Source of the DNA: Modestobacter sp.
GTDB taxonomy: Bacteria > Actinomycetota > Actinomycetes > Mycobacteriales > Geodermatophilaceae
DNA length: 12,626 nucleotides
Assembly: GCA_025965635.1 (NCBI GenBank)
Contig: JAOPWO010000085.1
Location: forward strand, 1 to 12,626
Direction of reading: 5' to 3'
Position 1 is the stretch's first letter; every line of letters begins with the position of its first letter. The notes under the pieces were generated by a model. That model was not told where the DNA came from. It was given only the letters and a program-made list of their open reading frames with translations, and did not search any database. Positions 1-5,923 of the stretch are shown in pieces. The translations under genes were made by a program, and so were the position numbers.

Positions 1-437
1 GTCGCGGTCTGGCCGGCGAAGTCCCAGATCACCTTGTAGGCGTCGGGGAACTGCTCGGTCAGGAAGCCTCCGCCGTTCTGGGTGGCGAAGATCCCGGTGT
101 AGCCCCAGCCCTGCCCGGCCAGCGGACCGGAGTCCTCCTGCGGGATGGGCCCGACGTCCAGGATGTCCACGATCAGCAGGTCCCCGGGCTCGGCGCCCTC
201 CACCGCGAAGGGCCCGCTGAGCACGTGCACCGTCGACAGCGGCGCATCGCGGATGTCGTCGGCGGAGTCGTCGTCGTGGATGGCGCCGTCGAACCACTCG
301 CGGCAGTGCACGCGGAAACTGTCGCCGGGCCGGACGGTCACCTGGGCCGGGATGTCCGGATGCCAGCGGTTGTGGCCGAGGTGCTTCTGGTCGGTGAACT
401 TCCTGGTGGAGTCGAGGGGGAACACGAGGTCGGGCAT
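1..437 (-). CDS. fmdA: Formamidase/acetamidase (FmdA/AmdA family), N-terminal part
   Basis: This gene encodes the N-terminal 145 residues of a cytoplasmic formamidase, which hydrolyses formamide or a short aliphatic amide to the acid and ammonia. The left window edge cuts it; family members are usually about 400 residues, so roughly a third is visible. The family is recognisable from HNRWHPDIP near residues 22-30, the CREWFDG block near residues 46-52, the segment LSGPFAVEGAEPGDLL, and GWGYTGIFATQNGGGFLTE followed by the WDFAG stretch. These belong to the metal-dependent FmdA_AmdA fold, not to the amidase-signature or nitrilase-type amidases. The start is the ATG at 435-437, preceded by a purine-rich AGAGG. 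It is the third gene of a minus-strand operon, 64 nt after the amide channel gene, which supports an amide substrate. The exact substrate (formamide, acetamide or another) cannot be read from this fragment. Confidence 0.93.
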   Translation of the reverse strand, partial: MPDLVFPLDSTRKFTDQKHLGHNRWHPDIPAQVTVRPGDSFRVHCREWFDGAIHDDDSADDIRDAPLSTVHVLSGPFAVEGAEPGDLLIVDILDVGPIPQEDSGPLAGQGWGYTGIFATQNGGGFLTEQFPDAYKVIWDFAGQTA

Positions 438-501
438 GGACTGCCTCTTCGGCTCGGGGTTCGGGGCTCGCTGCTGGGCGTGGCCGGTCGCTCGCAGCGC
501 C

Positions 502-1242
502 TCACCTCCGCCGGTCGGCGGGTGCGTCCGGGGCGACCGGTACGGGCCTGGGTTGCTTCGCCACGACGTTGTCGTGCATCTGGGTGGTCGGCTGCCGGGT
601 GCCGGGAGGGGGCTCGCCCTCGCGCAACTGGGGTGCCGGCGCCGCGGTCTCCCGGCGGCGGTCACGGAACACCGGGAACAGGGCCAGGGAGAGCAGCAGG
701 ACGACGGCGAGCACGACCGCCGCGGTGGTCACGTTCGCCGCCCACACGCCGGTGAGGAGCAGGAAGGCGGGGACAGCGCAGGTCGCCACCCCGGCGACGA
801 TGGCCACCAGCCCGGTGAAGCGGGTGAGCTCATCCCGCTTGAGCCCGAGGACCAGGAAGAACAGCCCCCACAGCACCGCCCAGTACAGCCAGATGACACC
901 GAACGCAGCGTCGTCCAACCGGCCGAAGTTGAGCCCGGCGTAGACCACGGCGCAGCAGGCCACGAAGGCGGAGAACCAGCCCAGTCCCGTGCCGTCCAGG
1001 CCGATGAACAGGTTGCAGGCCACGTACAGGTAGGTGAACCCGAACAGGTACAACCCCGACGCACCGAGGACGACGTCCGCGTCCCCGCCGGCGGTGAAGA
1101 GGAGGTACGTCGGGGTGAGGACCTGGAGGAGGCCGACGAAGAGGTTCATCGGTGCCGCCGCCCGTGCGTCCACCCGGCCCAGCAGCATCAACCCGTTCAC
1201 GATCAGGACCGCTCCGACGTACAACAGACCAACGCTGGCCAT
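502..1242 (-). CDS. amiS: AmiS/UreI-family amide/urea channel
   Basis: This is an integral membrane protein of the AmiS/UreI family, channels for urea and short-chain amides across the cytoplasmic membrane. The 246-residue product has six or seven hydrophobic segments, roughly at 3-22, 32-50, 57-80, 88-106, 112-134, 142-165 and 172-192. The family core LYLFGFTYLYVACN near residues 64-77, followed by GLDGTGLGWF, is the best-conserved part of UreI/AmiS proteins. A GTG at 1249-1251 could extend it by three residues, but AGGAGGA at 1253-1259 sits nearly on top of that GTG and about 9-10 nt from the ATG at 1240-1242, so I prefer the ATG. After the last helix comes a hydrophilic, proline- and arginine-rich tail of about 54 residues, longer than I expect for roughly 200-residue AmiS/UreI proteins. 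It lies between the FmdB-type gene and formamidase and presumably imports or equilibrates the amide substrate. Confidence 0.92.
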   Translation of the reverse strand: MASVGLLYVGAVLIVNGLMLLGRVDARAAAPMNLFVGLLQVLTPTYLLFTAGGDADVVLGASGLYLFGFTYLYVACNLFIGLDGTGLGWFSAFVACCAVVYAGLNFGRLDDAAFGVIWLYWAVLWGLFFLVLGLKRDELTRFTGLVAIVAGVATCAVPAFLLLTGVWAANVTTAAVVLAVVLLLSLALFPVFRDRRRETAAPAPQLREGEPPPGTRQPTTQMHDNVVAKQPRPVPVAPDAPADRRR

Positions 1243-1300
1243 CTCGGTCACTCCTCCTGAGCAGTCGATCGATCGGATTCCCGGCCGTGATCTGCGGAGC

Positions 1301-1322
1301 GCCCCGCCCTCAGGGGCGGGGC
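1301..1322 (-). terminator. GC-rich hairpin over the fmdB stop codon
   Basis: The nine bases at 1301-1309 pair perfectly with 1314-1322 (GCCCCGCCC with GGGCGGGGC), leaving a four-base loop at 1310-1313. On the minus strand the loop contains the TGA stop of the FmdB gene (1310-1312). There is no U tract, as is common for actinobacterial hairpins. It could be a partial terminator lowering expression of amiS-fmdA relative to fmdB, or an RNA processing or stability element. The 67-nt gap to amiS leaves room for either. Confidence 0.5.
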
Positions 1323-1600
1323 AGCCGGCTCAGGGCCGGATGACGCGACACGTCGGCCCGCCGACCGGCGCCCGGGGCGGGCGGCGGCGCGGACACGACG
1401 TCGGGTCGTTCCCGCGTGCGTTCCGTGCGGTCGATCAGATCTCGGCGAGCCGGGGAGCCGAACGAGAGGCGGGGCGCGGTGAGGACGCGTGCCGCGGCCA
1501 CCCCGCACGCCGGGCAGGGGACGTCGGGGGGAGCCGAGCCCATCGGCCAGCGGGTCTCGGCCGTCCCGTGGTCGGGGCACCGGTACAGGTAGACGGCGAT
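1310..1600 (-). CDS. fmdB: FmdB-family zinc-ribbon protein, apparent ATC start
   Basis: This encodes a small (96-residue) zinc-ribbon protein of the FmdB type. FmdB proteins accompany formamidase genes and have been proposed as regulators; no enzymatic role is established. The N-terminus reads (M)AVYLYRCPDHG, the usual FmdB opening, with metal ligands Cys8 and probably His11, then Cys29 and Cys32 in CPAC. After a middle segment with IDRTERTRE, the tail HPALSRLPRP matches what I recall of actinobacterial formamidase-linked members. No ATG, GTG or TTG lies in frame between the upstream stop and residue 20 (ATG at 1541-1543). GGAGG at 1607-1611 is six bases upstream of an ATC at 1598-1600, exactly where the family N-terminus begins, so I place the start there. 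Starting at the internal ATG would remove half the zinc ribbon. A sequencing error changing ATG to ATC is the alternative. It is the first gene of the amide operon. Confidence 0.8.
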   Translation of the reverse strand: MAVYLYRCPDHGTAETRWPMGSAPPDVPCPACGVAAARVLTAPRLSFGSPARRDLIDRTERTRERPDVVSAPPPAPGAGRRADVSRHPALSRLPRP

Positions 1601-1627
1601 GTCGCACCTCCGGCGGGATCCGGCGGC

Positions 1628-1642
1628 AGGGCCCTGGGCCCT
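1628..1642. promoter_or_regulatory. Perfect inverted repeat upstream of fmdB
   Basis: AGGGCCC and GGGCCCT flank a single T, a perfect 15-base inverted repeat. It lies about 17 bases upstream of the fmdB ribosome binding site and just downstream of the predicted transcription start. The one-base centre makes it a poor hairpin but a good candidate binding site for a dimeric repressor. No regulator gene is adjacent to this operon. Operator function is inferred. Confidence 0.4.
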
Positions 1643-1655
1643 CCCGGATCAGCCG

Positions 1656-1685
1656 ACCCTGGCCTCGCCCGCACGAGGGGGTCAA
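1656..1685 (-). promoter_or_regulatory. Candidate promoter of the fmdB-amiS-fmdA operon
   Basis: On the minus strand TTGACC (1680-1685) and CAGGGT (1656-1661) are separated by 18 bases, resembling actinobacterial housekeeping -35 and -10 boxes (the -10 keeps only the A2/T6 positions of TAnnnT). The predicted start is near 1649, giving a leader of about 50 nt before the fmdB start. The match is moderate and the assignment is by eye. Confidence 0.4.
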
Positions 1686-1689
1686 GGCG

Positions 1690-1701
1690 CGGCACGTGCC
1701 G
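1690..1701. promoter_or_regulatory. 12-bp palindrome upstream of the amide operon promoter
   Basis: CGGCACGTGCCG is a perfect 12-bp palindrome. It begins four bases upstream of the proposed -35 box, centred around -46 relative to the predicted start, a typical place for an activator or upstream repressor site. Function is inferred from sequence symmetry and position only. Confidence 0.35.
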
Positions 1702-1863
1702 AGCCGGCCCCGGACGGGCGTTCCTCCGGCTGCCCGGCGGGTCGTCACCCAGCGCAGCGCGGCGGCCCGGCATGTCGTCCGCGTGTCGCGGAGATGTCGG
1801 TCGTGTTACGCCGCGCGCGCGTCCGGCGACCCGGTCGTTGCGTTGCCCGGGCCGAGGAGGGTG

Positions 1864-2190
1864 TCAGGCGCCGGGCGGGCGGTACCGGACCCGGGCGGCC
1901 GTGCCCAGTGCCGCGAGCGTCTCGTCCACGGTCATGAGCACCGTCGTCTCCACCGAGTGGACCGCCCCGCCGGCGCTGATCGCCAGGACGACGGCGGCCA
2001 TCGAGACGTCGTCCGGCGCCTCCCACAGGTTGTAGCCGTCGTGGTCGCCGAAGGCGTACCAGAACCCGTGCAGCTGGCCGCCGACGGACTCGATGTAGGT
2101 CCGTGCGGCGGCGCGGCGGTCCTCCGGGTGGTCGATCAGCCTCGCCCACGTCTCCGGTGTGTAGCTGAACCTGGTCAGGTAGAGCGTCAC
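1864..2190 (-). CDS. GYD-domain protein
   Basis: This is a 108-residue soluble protein of the GYD-domain family, small alpha/beta-barrel-like proteins of unknown function. The pattern is typical: an opening strand (LYLTRFSY), a helix through about residue 36, GGQLHGFWYAFGDHDGY, then WEAPDD near residues 56-61, AGGAV, and a tail ending TTVLMTVDETLAAL. The usual G-x-Y-D signature appears here as G48-D-H-D51, with His for Tyr. The start is a GTG at 2188-2190 with AGGAGG four bases upstream (2195-2200); the frame stays open further upstream but has no comparable ribosome site. It begins 40 nt after the pntB stop and is very likely co-transcribed with the transhydrogenase. That suggests a link to redox state or membrane energetics, but no function can be assigned. 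Confidence 0.85.
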   Translation of the reverse strand: MTLYLTRFSYTPETWARLIDHPEDRRAAARTYIESVGGQLHGFWYAFGDHDGYNLWEAPDDVSMAAVVLAISAGGAVHSVETTVLMTVDETLAALGTAARVRYRPPGA

Positions 2191-2230
2191 GGCCCCTCCT
2201 CGGGTGCGCGCCGGCGGACGCCCGGGTCGG

Positions 2231-3637
2231 TCACAGCGCGCGCAGGATGTCCTCCACCCGCTCCTTGGCGTCCCCGAACAGCATGGCCGTGTTCTGGCGG
2301 AAGAACAGCGGGTTCTGCACGCCGGCATAGCCGGTGCTCATCGACCGCTTGAACACCACGACGTCCTCGGCCTCCCAGACGTGCAGCACCGGCATGCCGG
2401 CGATCGGGCTGCCCGGGTCGTCGATGGCCGCCGGGTTGACCGTGTCGTTGGCGCCGATGACCAGGACGACCGAGGTGTCGGGGAAGTCGTCGTTGATCTC
2501 GTCCATCTCCAGGACGACGTCGTAGGGCACCTTCGCCTCGGCCAGCAGCACGTTCATGTGCCCGGGCAGCCGCCCGGCGACCGGGTGGATGCCGAACCGG
2601 ACGGCCACGCCGAGCTCGCGGAGCCGGCGGGTCAGCTCCGCGACCGGGTACTGCGCCTGCGCGACCGCCATCCCGTAGCCGGGGGTGATGACCACCGAGG
2701 TGGCCTCCTTCAGCAGCTGCGCGGTGTCCTCGGCGGTGATCTCCCGGTGCTCCCCGTGGTCGACGTCGGACGCGGTGGCGCCCTCGTTGCCGAACCCGCC
2801 GGCGATGACGGACAGGAAGGACCGGTTCATCGCCCGGCACATCACGTAGGACAGGTACGCACCCGAGGACCCGACCAGCGCGCCGGTGACGATCAGCAGG
2901 TCGTTGTCGAGCAGGAATCCCGAGGCCGCGGCCGCCCAGCCGGAGTAGCTGTTGAGCATCGACACGACCACGGGCATGTCGCCGCCGCCGATCGAAGCGA
3001 CCAGGTGCCACCCCAGCGCCAGAGCCAGCACGGTCACGGCGGCCAGCAGCCCCAGGGTCGGCCCCACGACGAAGAGCACGGTCAGGCCGACGAATGCCGC
3101 CAGCGCGCCCAGGTTGAGCAGGTTCCGGCCGGGCAGCATCAGCGGGTTGGACCTGATCCGGCCGGACAGCTTGAGGAACGCGACGATCGAGCCGGTGAAC
3201 GTGACCGCACCGATGAAGACGCCGATCACCACCTCGGCGGAGTGGATGCCGAGCAGTCCGGCGGGCACCTCGGTCTGCTCGTCCGGGCGGGCCTCCACCG
3301 ACAGGTAGCCGTTCCAGCCGACCAGCACGGCGGCGAGGCCGACGAAGCTGTGCAGGATGGCGATCAGCTCCGGCATGCCGGTCATCTCGACCCGGCGGGC
3401 CCGCCAGAGGCCGATCGCCGCCCCGACCACCATGGCGCAGGCCAGCAGGGCGACGCCGGTGCCGCTGCTGCTCCGGGCGGCCAGCCCGATCGTCGCGGCC
3501 AGCGCGACGGCCATGCCGGCCATGCCGAAGGCGTTGCCGGCCTTGGCGGTCTCGTGCCGGGACAACCCGGCCAGGCTGAGGATGAACAGCAGTGCGGCGA
3601 CGACGTACGCCGCCTGGACAGCGCTCTCGGCAGACAT
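2231..3637 (-). CDS. pntB: NAD(P) transhydrogenase subunit beta
   Basis: This is the beta subunit of the membrane proton-translocating transhydrogenase, which passes hydride from NADH to NADP+ driven by proton entry. The 468-residue product matches the usual length. Residues 1 to about 275 form the membrane domain, with many helices and a conserved His at about residue 96 in ILHSFVG, equivalent to the proton-path His of E. coli PntB. It continues with GGGDMPVVVSMLNSYSGW from 217 and GALVGSSGAYLSYVMC from 252. The NADP(H)-binding domain III follows from about 300: PGYGMAVAQAQYPVAEL (319-335), HPVAGRLPGHMNVLLAEA (351-368), GANDTVNPAA (395-404) and KRSMSTGYAGVQNPLF from 430. The ATG at 3635-3637 has AGGGG eight bases upstream. 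Only four bases separate it from the pntA stop, so translation is probably coupled. All recognised motifs are intact. Confidence 0.98.
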   Translation of the reverse strand: MSAESAVQAAYVVAALLFILSLAGLSRHETAKAGNAFGMAGMAVALAATIGLAARSSSGTGVALLACAMVVGAAIGLWRARRVEMTGMPELIAILHSFVGLAAVLVGWNGYLSVEARPDEQTEVPAGLLGIHSAEVVIGVFIGAVTFTGSIVAFLKLSGRIRSNPLMLPGRNLLNLGALAAFVGLTVLFVVGPTLGLLAAVTVLALALGWHLVASIGGGDMPVVVSMLNSYSGWAAAASGFLLDNDLLIVTGALVGSSGAYLSYVMCRAMNRSFLSVIAGGFGNEGATASDVDHGEHREITAEDTAQLLKEATSVVITPGYGMAVAQAQYPVAELTRRLRELGVAVRFGIHPVAGRLPGHMNVLLAEAKVPYDVVLEMDEINDDFPDTSVVLVIGANDTVNPAAIDDPGSPIAGMPVLHVWEAEDVVVFKRSMSTGYAGVQNPLFFRQNTAMLFGDAKERVEDILRAL

Positions 3638-3641
3638 CAGC

Positions 3642-5174
3642 TCAGCCCCTCGTGAACATGGCGAGCATGCGGCGGGTCACGGCGAAGCCGCCGAACACGT
3701 TGATGCTGGCCAGCAGGATTGCGACGACGGCGAGCGTGGTGACGGCCGGGTCGCCGTGCCCGACCTGCAGCAGGGCGCCGACCACGATGATCCCGGAGAT
3801 GGCGTTGGTGACCGACATCAGCGGCGTGTGCAGGGCGTGGTGCACGTGCCCGATCACGTAGAAGCCGATCACGATCGCCAGGGAGAAGACGGTGAGGTGC
3901 CCGCGCAGCTCCTCCGGGGACAGTGCGGTGAGCACGAACAGCAGCACTGCACCCAGCCCGATCGGCGCGAACCGCCGGGCGGGTGAGGGCGGCGCCTGCG
4001 GCTCCGCGGGGACCACCGCCGCTGGTTGGGGTACCGCTGGGGCGGCGGAGACGGGGACCGGCGGGGGTGGCCAGGTCCTCTCGCCGCGGTGCACCACGGT
4101 GATCGCGCGCTGCACGACGTCGTCGAGGTCGAGCACCAGCCGGCCGTCCTTGCCCGGCGTGAGCAACTTGAGCAGGCTGACCAGGTTGGTGGCGTACAGC
4201 TGCGAGGCCTGGGCGGGCAGCCGCCCGGGCAGGTCGGTGTAGCCGATGATCGACACGCCGTTGGCGGTGACCACGAGCTGGTCGGGGACGGTGCCGGCCA
4301 CGTTGCCGCCCATCGCGGCGGCCATGTCGACGATGACACTGCCCGGGCGCATGCTGTTGACCATCTCTGCGGTGATCAGCCGGGGCGCGGGCCGGCCGGG
4401 GATCAACGCCGTGGTGATGATGATGTCGACGTCCTTGGCCTGCTCGGCGTAGGCCTCGGCGGCCCGGCGGTCGTAGTCGGCCGAGGTCTCCCGGGCATAG
4501 CCGTCGGCGCTCACGGTCTGCTCGGGCGGCGCGACCGCGACGTACTCACCGCCCAGCGAGCGGATCTGCTCGGCGACCTCGGGACGGACGTCGGTGGCCC
4601 GGACGATCGCGCCGAGGCTGCTGGCCGTGCCGATGGCGGACAGCCCGGCCACGCCGGCGCCGATGACGAGCACCTTGGCCGGGGGCACCTTGCCGGCCGC
4701 GGTGACCTGACCGGTGAAGAACCGGCCGAACGTGTGCGCCGCCTCGATCACCGCCCGGTAGCCGGCGATGTTGGCCATCGAGCTCAGCACGTCCAGCGAC
4801 TGGGCACGGGAGATGCGGGGGACGGCGTCCATCGCCAGCGCGGTGACCGGCCGCCGGGCCAACGTCTCGAGCAGCTCGGGCGAGAGCGCCGGGGCCAGCA
4901 GGCCGACCAGGACGGCGTCGTCCCGGAGCCGGTCGACCTCGCCGGCCGCCGGGGCGTTCACCCGCAGGACGACGTCGGCCCGCCACGCCGCGTCGTCGTC
5001 GGCGACCTCGGCGCCGGCCGCGGCGTAGGCCTCGTCGGGAAAGCTGCTGGCCAGCCCCGCGCCCGAGGCGACGATCACCTCGTGGCCCAGGGCCCGCAGC
5101 TGCGGGACGGTGGCCGGGGTGGTGGCGACGCGGGTCTCGCCGGGACGGGACTCGCGGGGGACGCCGATCTGCAC
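3642..5174 (-). CDS. pntA: NAD(P) transhydrogenase subunit alpha, fused dI and membrane domain
   Basis: This is the alpha subunit of the transhydrogenase: an NAD(H)-binding cytoplasmic domain I joined to the first membrane helices. It has 510 residues, like the fused E. coli-type PntA rather than the split PntAA/PntAB found in many bacteria. Domain I opens with MQIGVPRESRPGETRVATTP. The loop around RISRAQSLDVLSSMANIAGY (120-139) and the Rossmann motif IGAGVAGLSAIGTASSLGA with VRATDVRPEV (171-200) form the NAD site. TALIPGRPAP (255-264) and VIVDMAAAMGGNV (280-292) are also conserved. A proline- and alanine-rich linker spans about 369-400, followed by three or four membrane helices between about 405 and 498 containing IGHVHHALHTPLMSVTNAISG. 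The start is a GTG at 5172-5174 with GGAG six bases upstream. It leads a pntA-pntB-GYD operon behind a palindrome-rich promoter region. Confidence 0.98.
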   Translation of the reverse strand: MQIGVPRESRPGETRVATTPATVPQLRALGHEVIVASGAGLASSFPDEAYAAAGAEVADDDAAWRADVVLRVNAPAAGEVDRLRDDAVLVGLLAPALSPELLETLARRPVTALAMDAVPRISRAQSLDVLSSMANIAGYRAVIEAAHTFGRFFTGQVTAAGKVPPAKVLVIGAGVAGLSAIGTASSLGAIVRATDVRPEVAEQIRSLGGEYVAVAPPEQTVSADGYARETSADYDRRAAEAYAEQAKDVDIIITTALIPGRPAPRLITAEMVNSMRPGSVIVDMAAAMGGNVAGTVPDQLVVTANGVSIIGYTDLPGRLPAQASQLYATNLVSLLKLLTPGKDGRLVLDLDDVVQRAITVVHRGERTWPPPPVPVSAAPAVPQPAAVVPAEPQAPPSPARRFAPIGLGAVLLFVLTALSPEELRGHLTVFSLAIVIGFYVIGHVHHALHTPLMSVTNAISGIIVVGALLQVGHGDPAVTTLAVVAILLASINVFGGFAVTRRMLAMFTRG

Positions 5175-5272
5175 GCAGCACTCCGTTCAGCACTGGACCG
5201 GCCTCGGTGCCTGCCCAGGAAGCCCGCTCACGGTGCCGGCCGATGGCCTGCACGGCTGCTCGCGGAGTCTGG

Positions 5273-5301
5273 ATCATGCCGGACGCGTCCGGACGGGTCA
5301 T
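5273..5301 (-). promoter_or_regulatory. Candidate promoter of the pntA-pntB-GYD operon
   Basis: On the minus strand ATGACC (5296-5301) and CATGAT (5273-5278) each match four of six consensus positions of -35 and -10 boxes, with the optimal 17-base spacer. The spacer contains a perfect 14-bp palindrome (5279-5292). The predicted start is near 5266, giving a leader of about 90 nt. Assigned by eye. Confidence 0.45.
5279..5292. promoter_or_regulatory. 14-bp palindrome inside the pnt promoter spacer
   Basis: CCGGACGCGTCCGG is perfectly self-complementary and fills most of the spacer between the proposed -35 and -10 boxes of the transhydrogenase operon. A protein bound here would exclude RNA polymerase, so this is a natural repressor operator candidate. 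Binding is inferred. Confidence 0.45.
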
Positions 5302-5311
5302 CCCCGGTGTC

Positions 5312-5325
5312 CGACCGATCGGTCG
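5312..5325. promoter_or_regulatory. 14-bp palindrome upstream of the pnt promoter
   Basis: CGACCGATCGGTCG is a perfect 14-bp palindrome. Its centre is 33 bp from that of the 5279-5292 palindrome, about three helical turns, so proteins bound to both would face the same side of the DNA. The core ACCGATCGGT resembles many TetR-family operators, and a TetR-family gene lies about 600 bp away at 5924-6511, though that gene also has a palindrome next to its own start. Confidence 0.45.
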
Positions 5326-5493
5326 AGGAGGGACGCGCACGCACCGACCCCCGGCTGGTGGTCCGCTGGCCCGGTCCGGACGACGGGAGGGTGCGGATCG
5401 ACTCCTTCCACCGGGGACCCCCGGCTCCGCCGCCGCCCCACCCGGGGGCCAGAGTTGCCACTCCCACCCGACACGTCTCGAGGAGCCCGGACG

Positions 5494-5883
5494 ATGGACA
5501 TGCGCCTGGAACTGGTCCCGCTCCCGACGGCCGACGTGGACCGGAGCAAGCAGTTCTACGTCGAGCGGGTGGGCTTCGGTCTCGACCACGACGTCGAGCC
5601 CGGCAACGGGATGCGGGTCGTCCAGCTCACCCCGCCCGGCTCCGCCTGCTCGATCGTCGTCGGGGTGGGCATGAGCGCCCCCGACGCGCCCCGGGTGCAG
5701 AACCTGCACCTCGTCGTGGACGACGTCGAGGCGGTCCGGGCGCAGCTGGTGGACCGGGGCGTCGAGGTGTCCGCGGTGCACGACGTGGGCGGCGTGAAGT
5801 ACGCCTGGTTCAGCGACCCGGACGGCAACAGCTGGGCGCTCCAGGAGATCCCCGCGCACGTCCGGGCATCGCACCCGGGCTGA
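5494..5883 (+). CDS. VOC-fold protein (glyoxalase/dioxygenase superfamily)
   Basis: This encodes a 129-residue single-chain member of the vicinal oxygen chelate superfamily, which includes glyoxalase I, fosfomycin and bleomycin resistance proteins and extradiol dioxygenases. The first beta-alpha-beta-beta-beta module contains ELVPLPTADVDRSKQFYVERVGF. The second starts at NLHLVVDDVEAVRAQL and ends in the hallmark FSDPDGNSWALQE. The His in NLHLVV and the Glu closing the last strand are candidate metal ligands; the protein would act as a dimer. The substrate cannot be told from sequence, and this resembles the many uncharacterised glyoxalase-like proteins of actinomycetes. The start is the ATG at 5494-5496 with GAGGAG eight bases upstream; another ATG two codons later is possible. 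It is divergent from pntA and converges on the TetR gene, 40 bp away. Confidence 0.88.
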   Translation: MDMRLELVPLPTADVDRSKQFYVERVGFGLDHDVEPGNGMRVVQLTPPGSACSIVVGVGMSAPDAPRVQNLHLVVDDVEAVRAQLVDRGVEVSAVHDVGGVKYAWFSDPDGNSWALQEIPAHVRASHPG

Positions 5884-5923
5884 GAGACGGCCGGAGCGGA
5901 GCCGCGTCGGAGCCGGAGCCGGG

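Larger units (their letters stand above)
5175..5493. other. Divergent intergenic region between pntA and the VOC gene
   Basis: This 319-bp non-coding stretch separates two divergently transcribed genes. Its pnt side holds the promoter and the two 14-bp palindromes listed separately. On the VOC side I see a good ribosome site (GAGGAG at 5480-5485) but no convincing -35/-10 pair. Open frames crossing the region lack ribosome sites and conserved content, so I see no additional gene. Confidence 0.6.

Noticed and set aside
1248..1748. A 166-codon minus-strand frame over the FmdB region
   Set aside because: It is shifted relative to the frame that carries the conserved zinc-ribbon Cys/His pattern, and its product is Arg/Pro-rich with no family features.
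1810..1822. An alternating CG run
   Set aside because: Short alternating CG tracts are expected by chance in such GC-rich DNA; there is no associated structure or gene.
5884..5923. Repeated CGGAGC-like units between the VOC and TetR genes
   Set aside because: The copies are short, imperfect and do not form an inverted repeat; I could not support a terminator or operator here.
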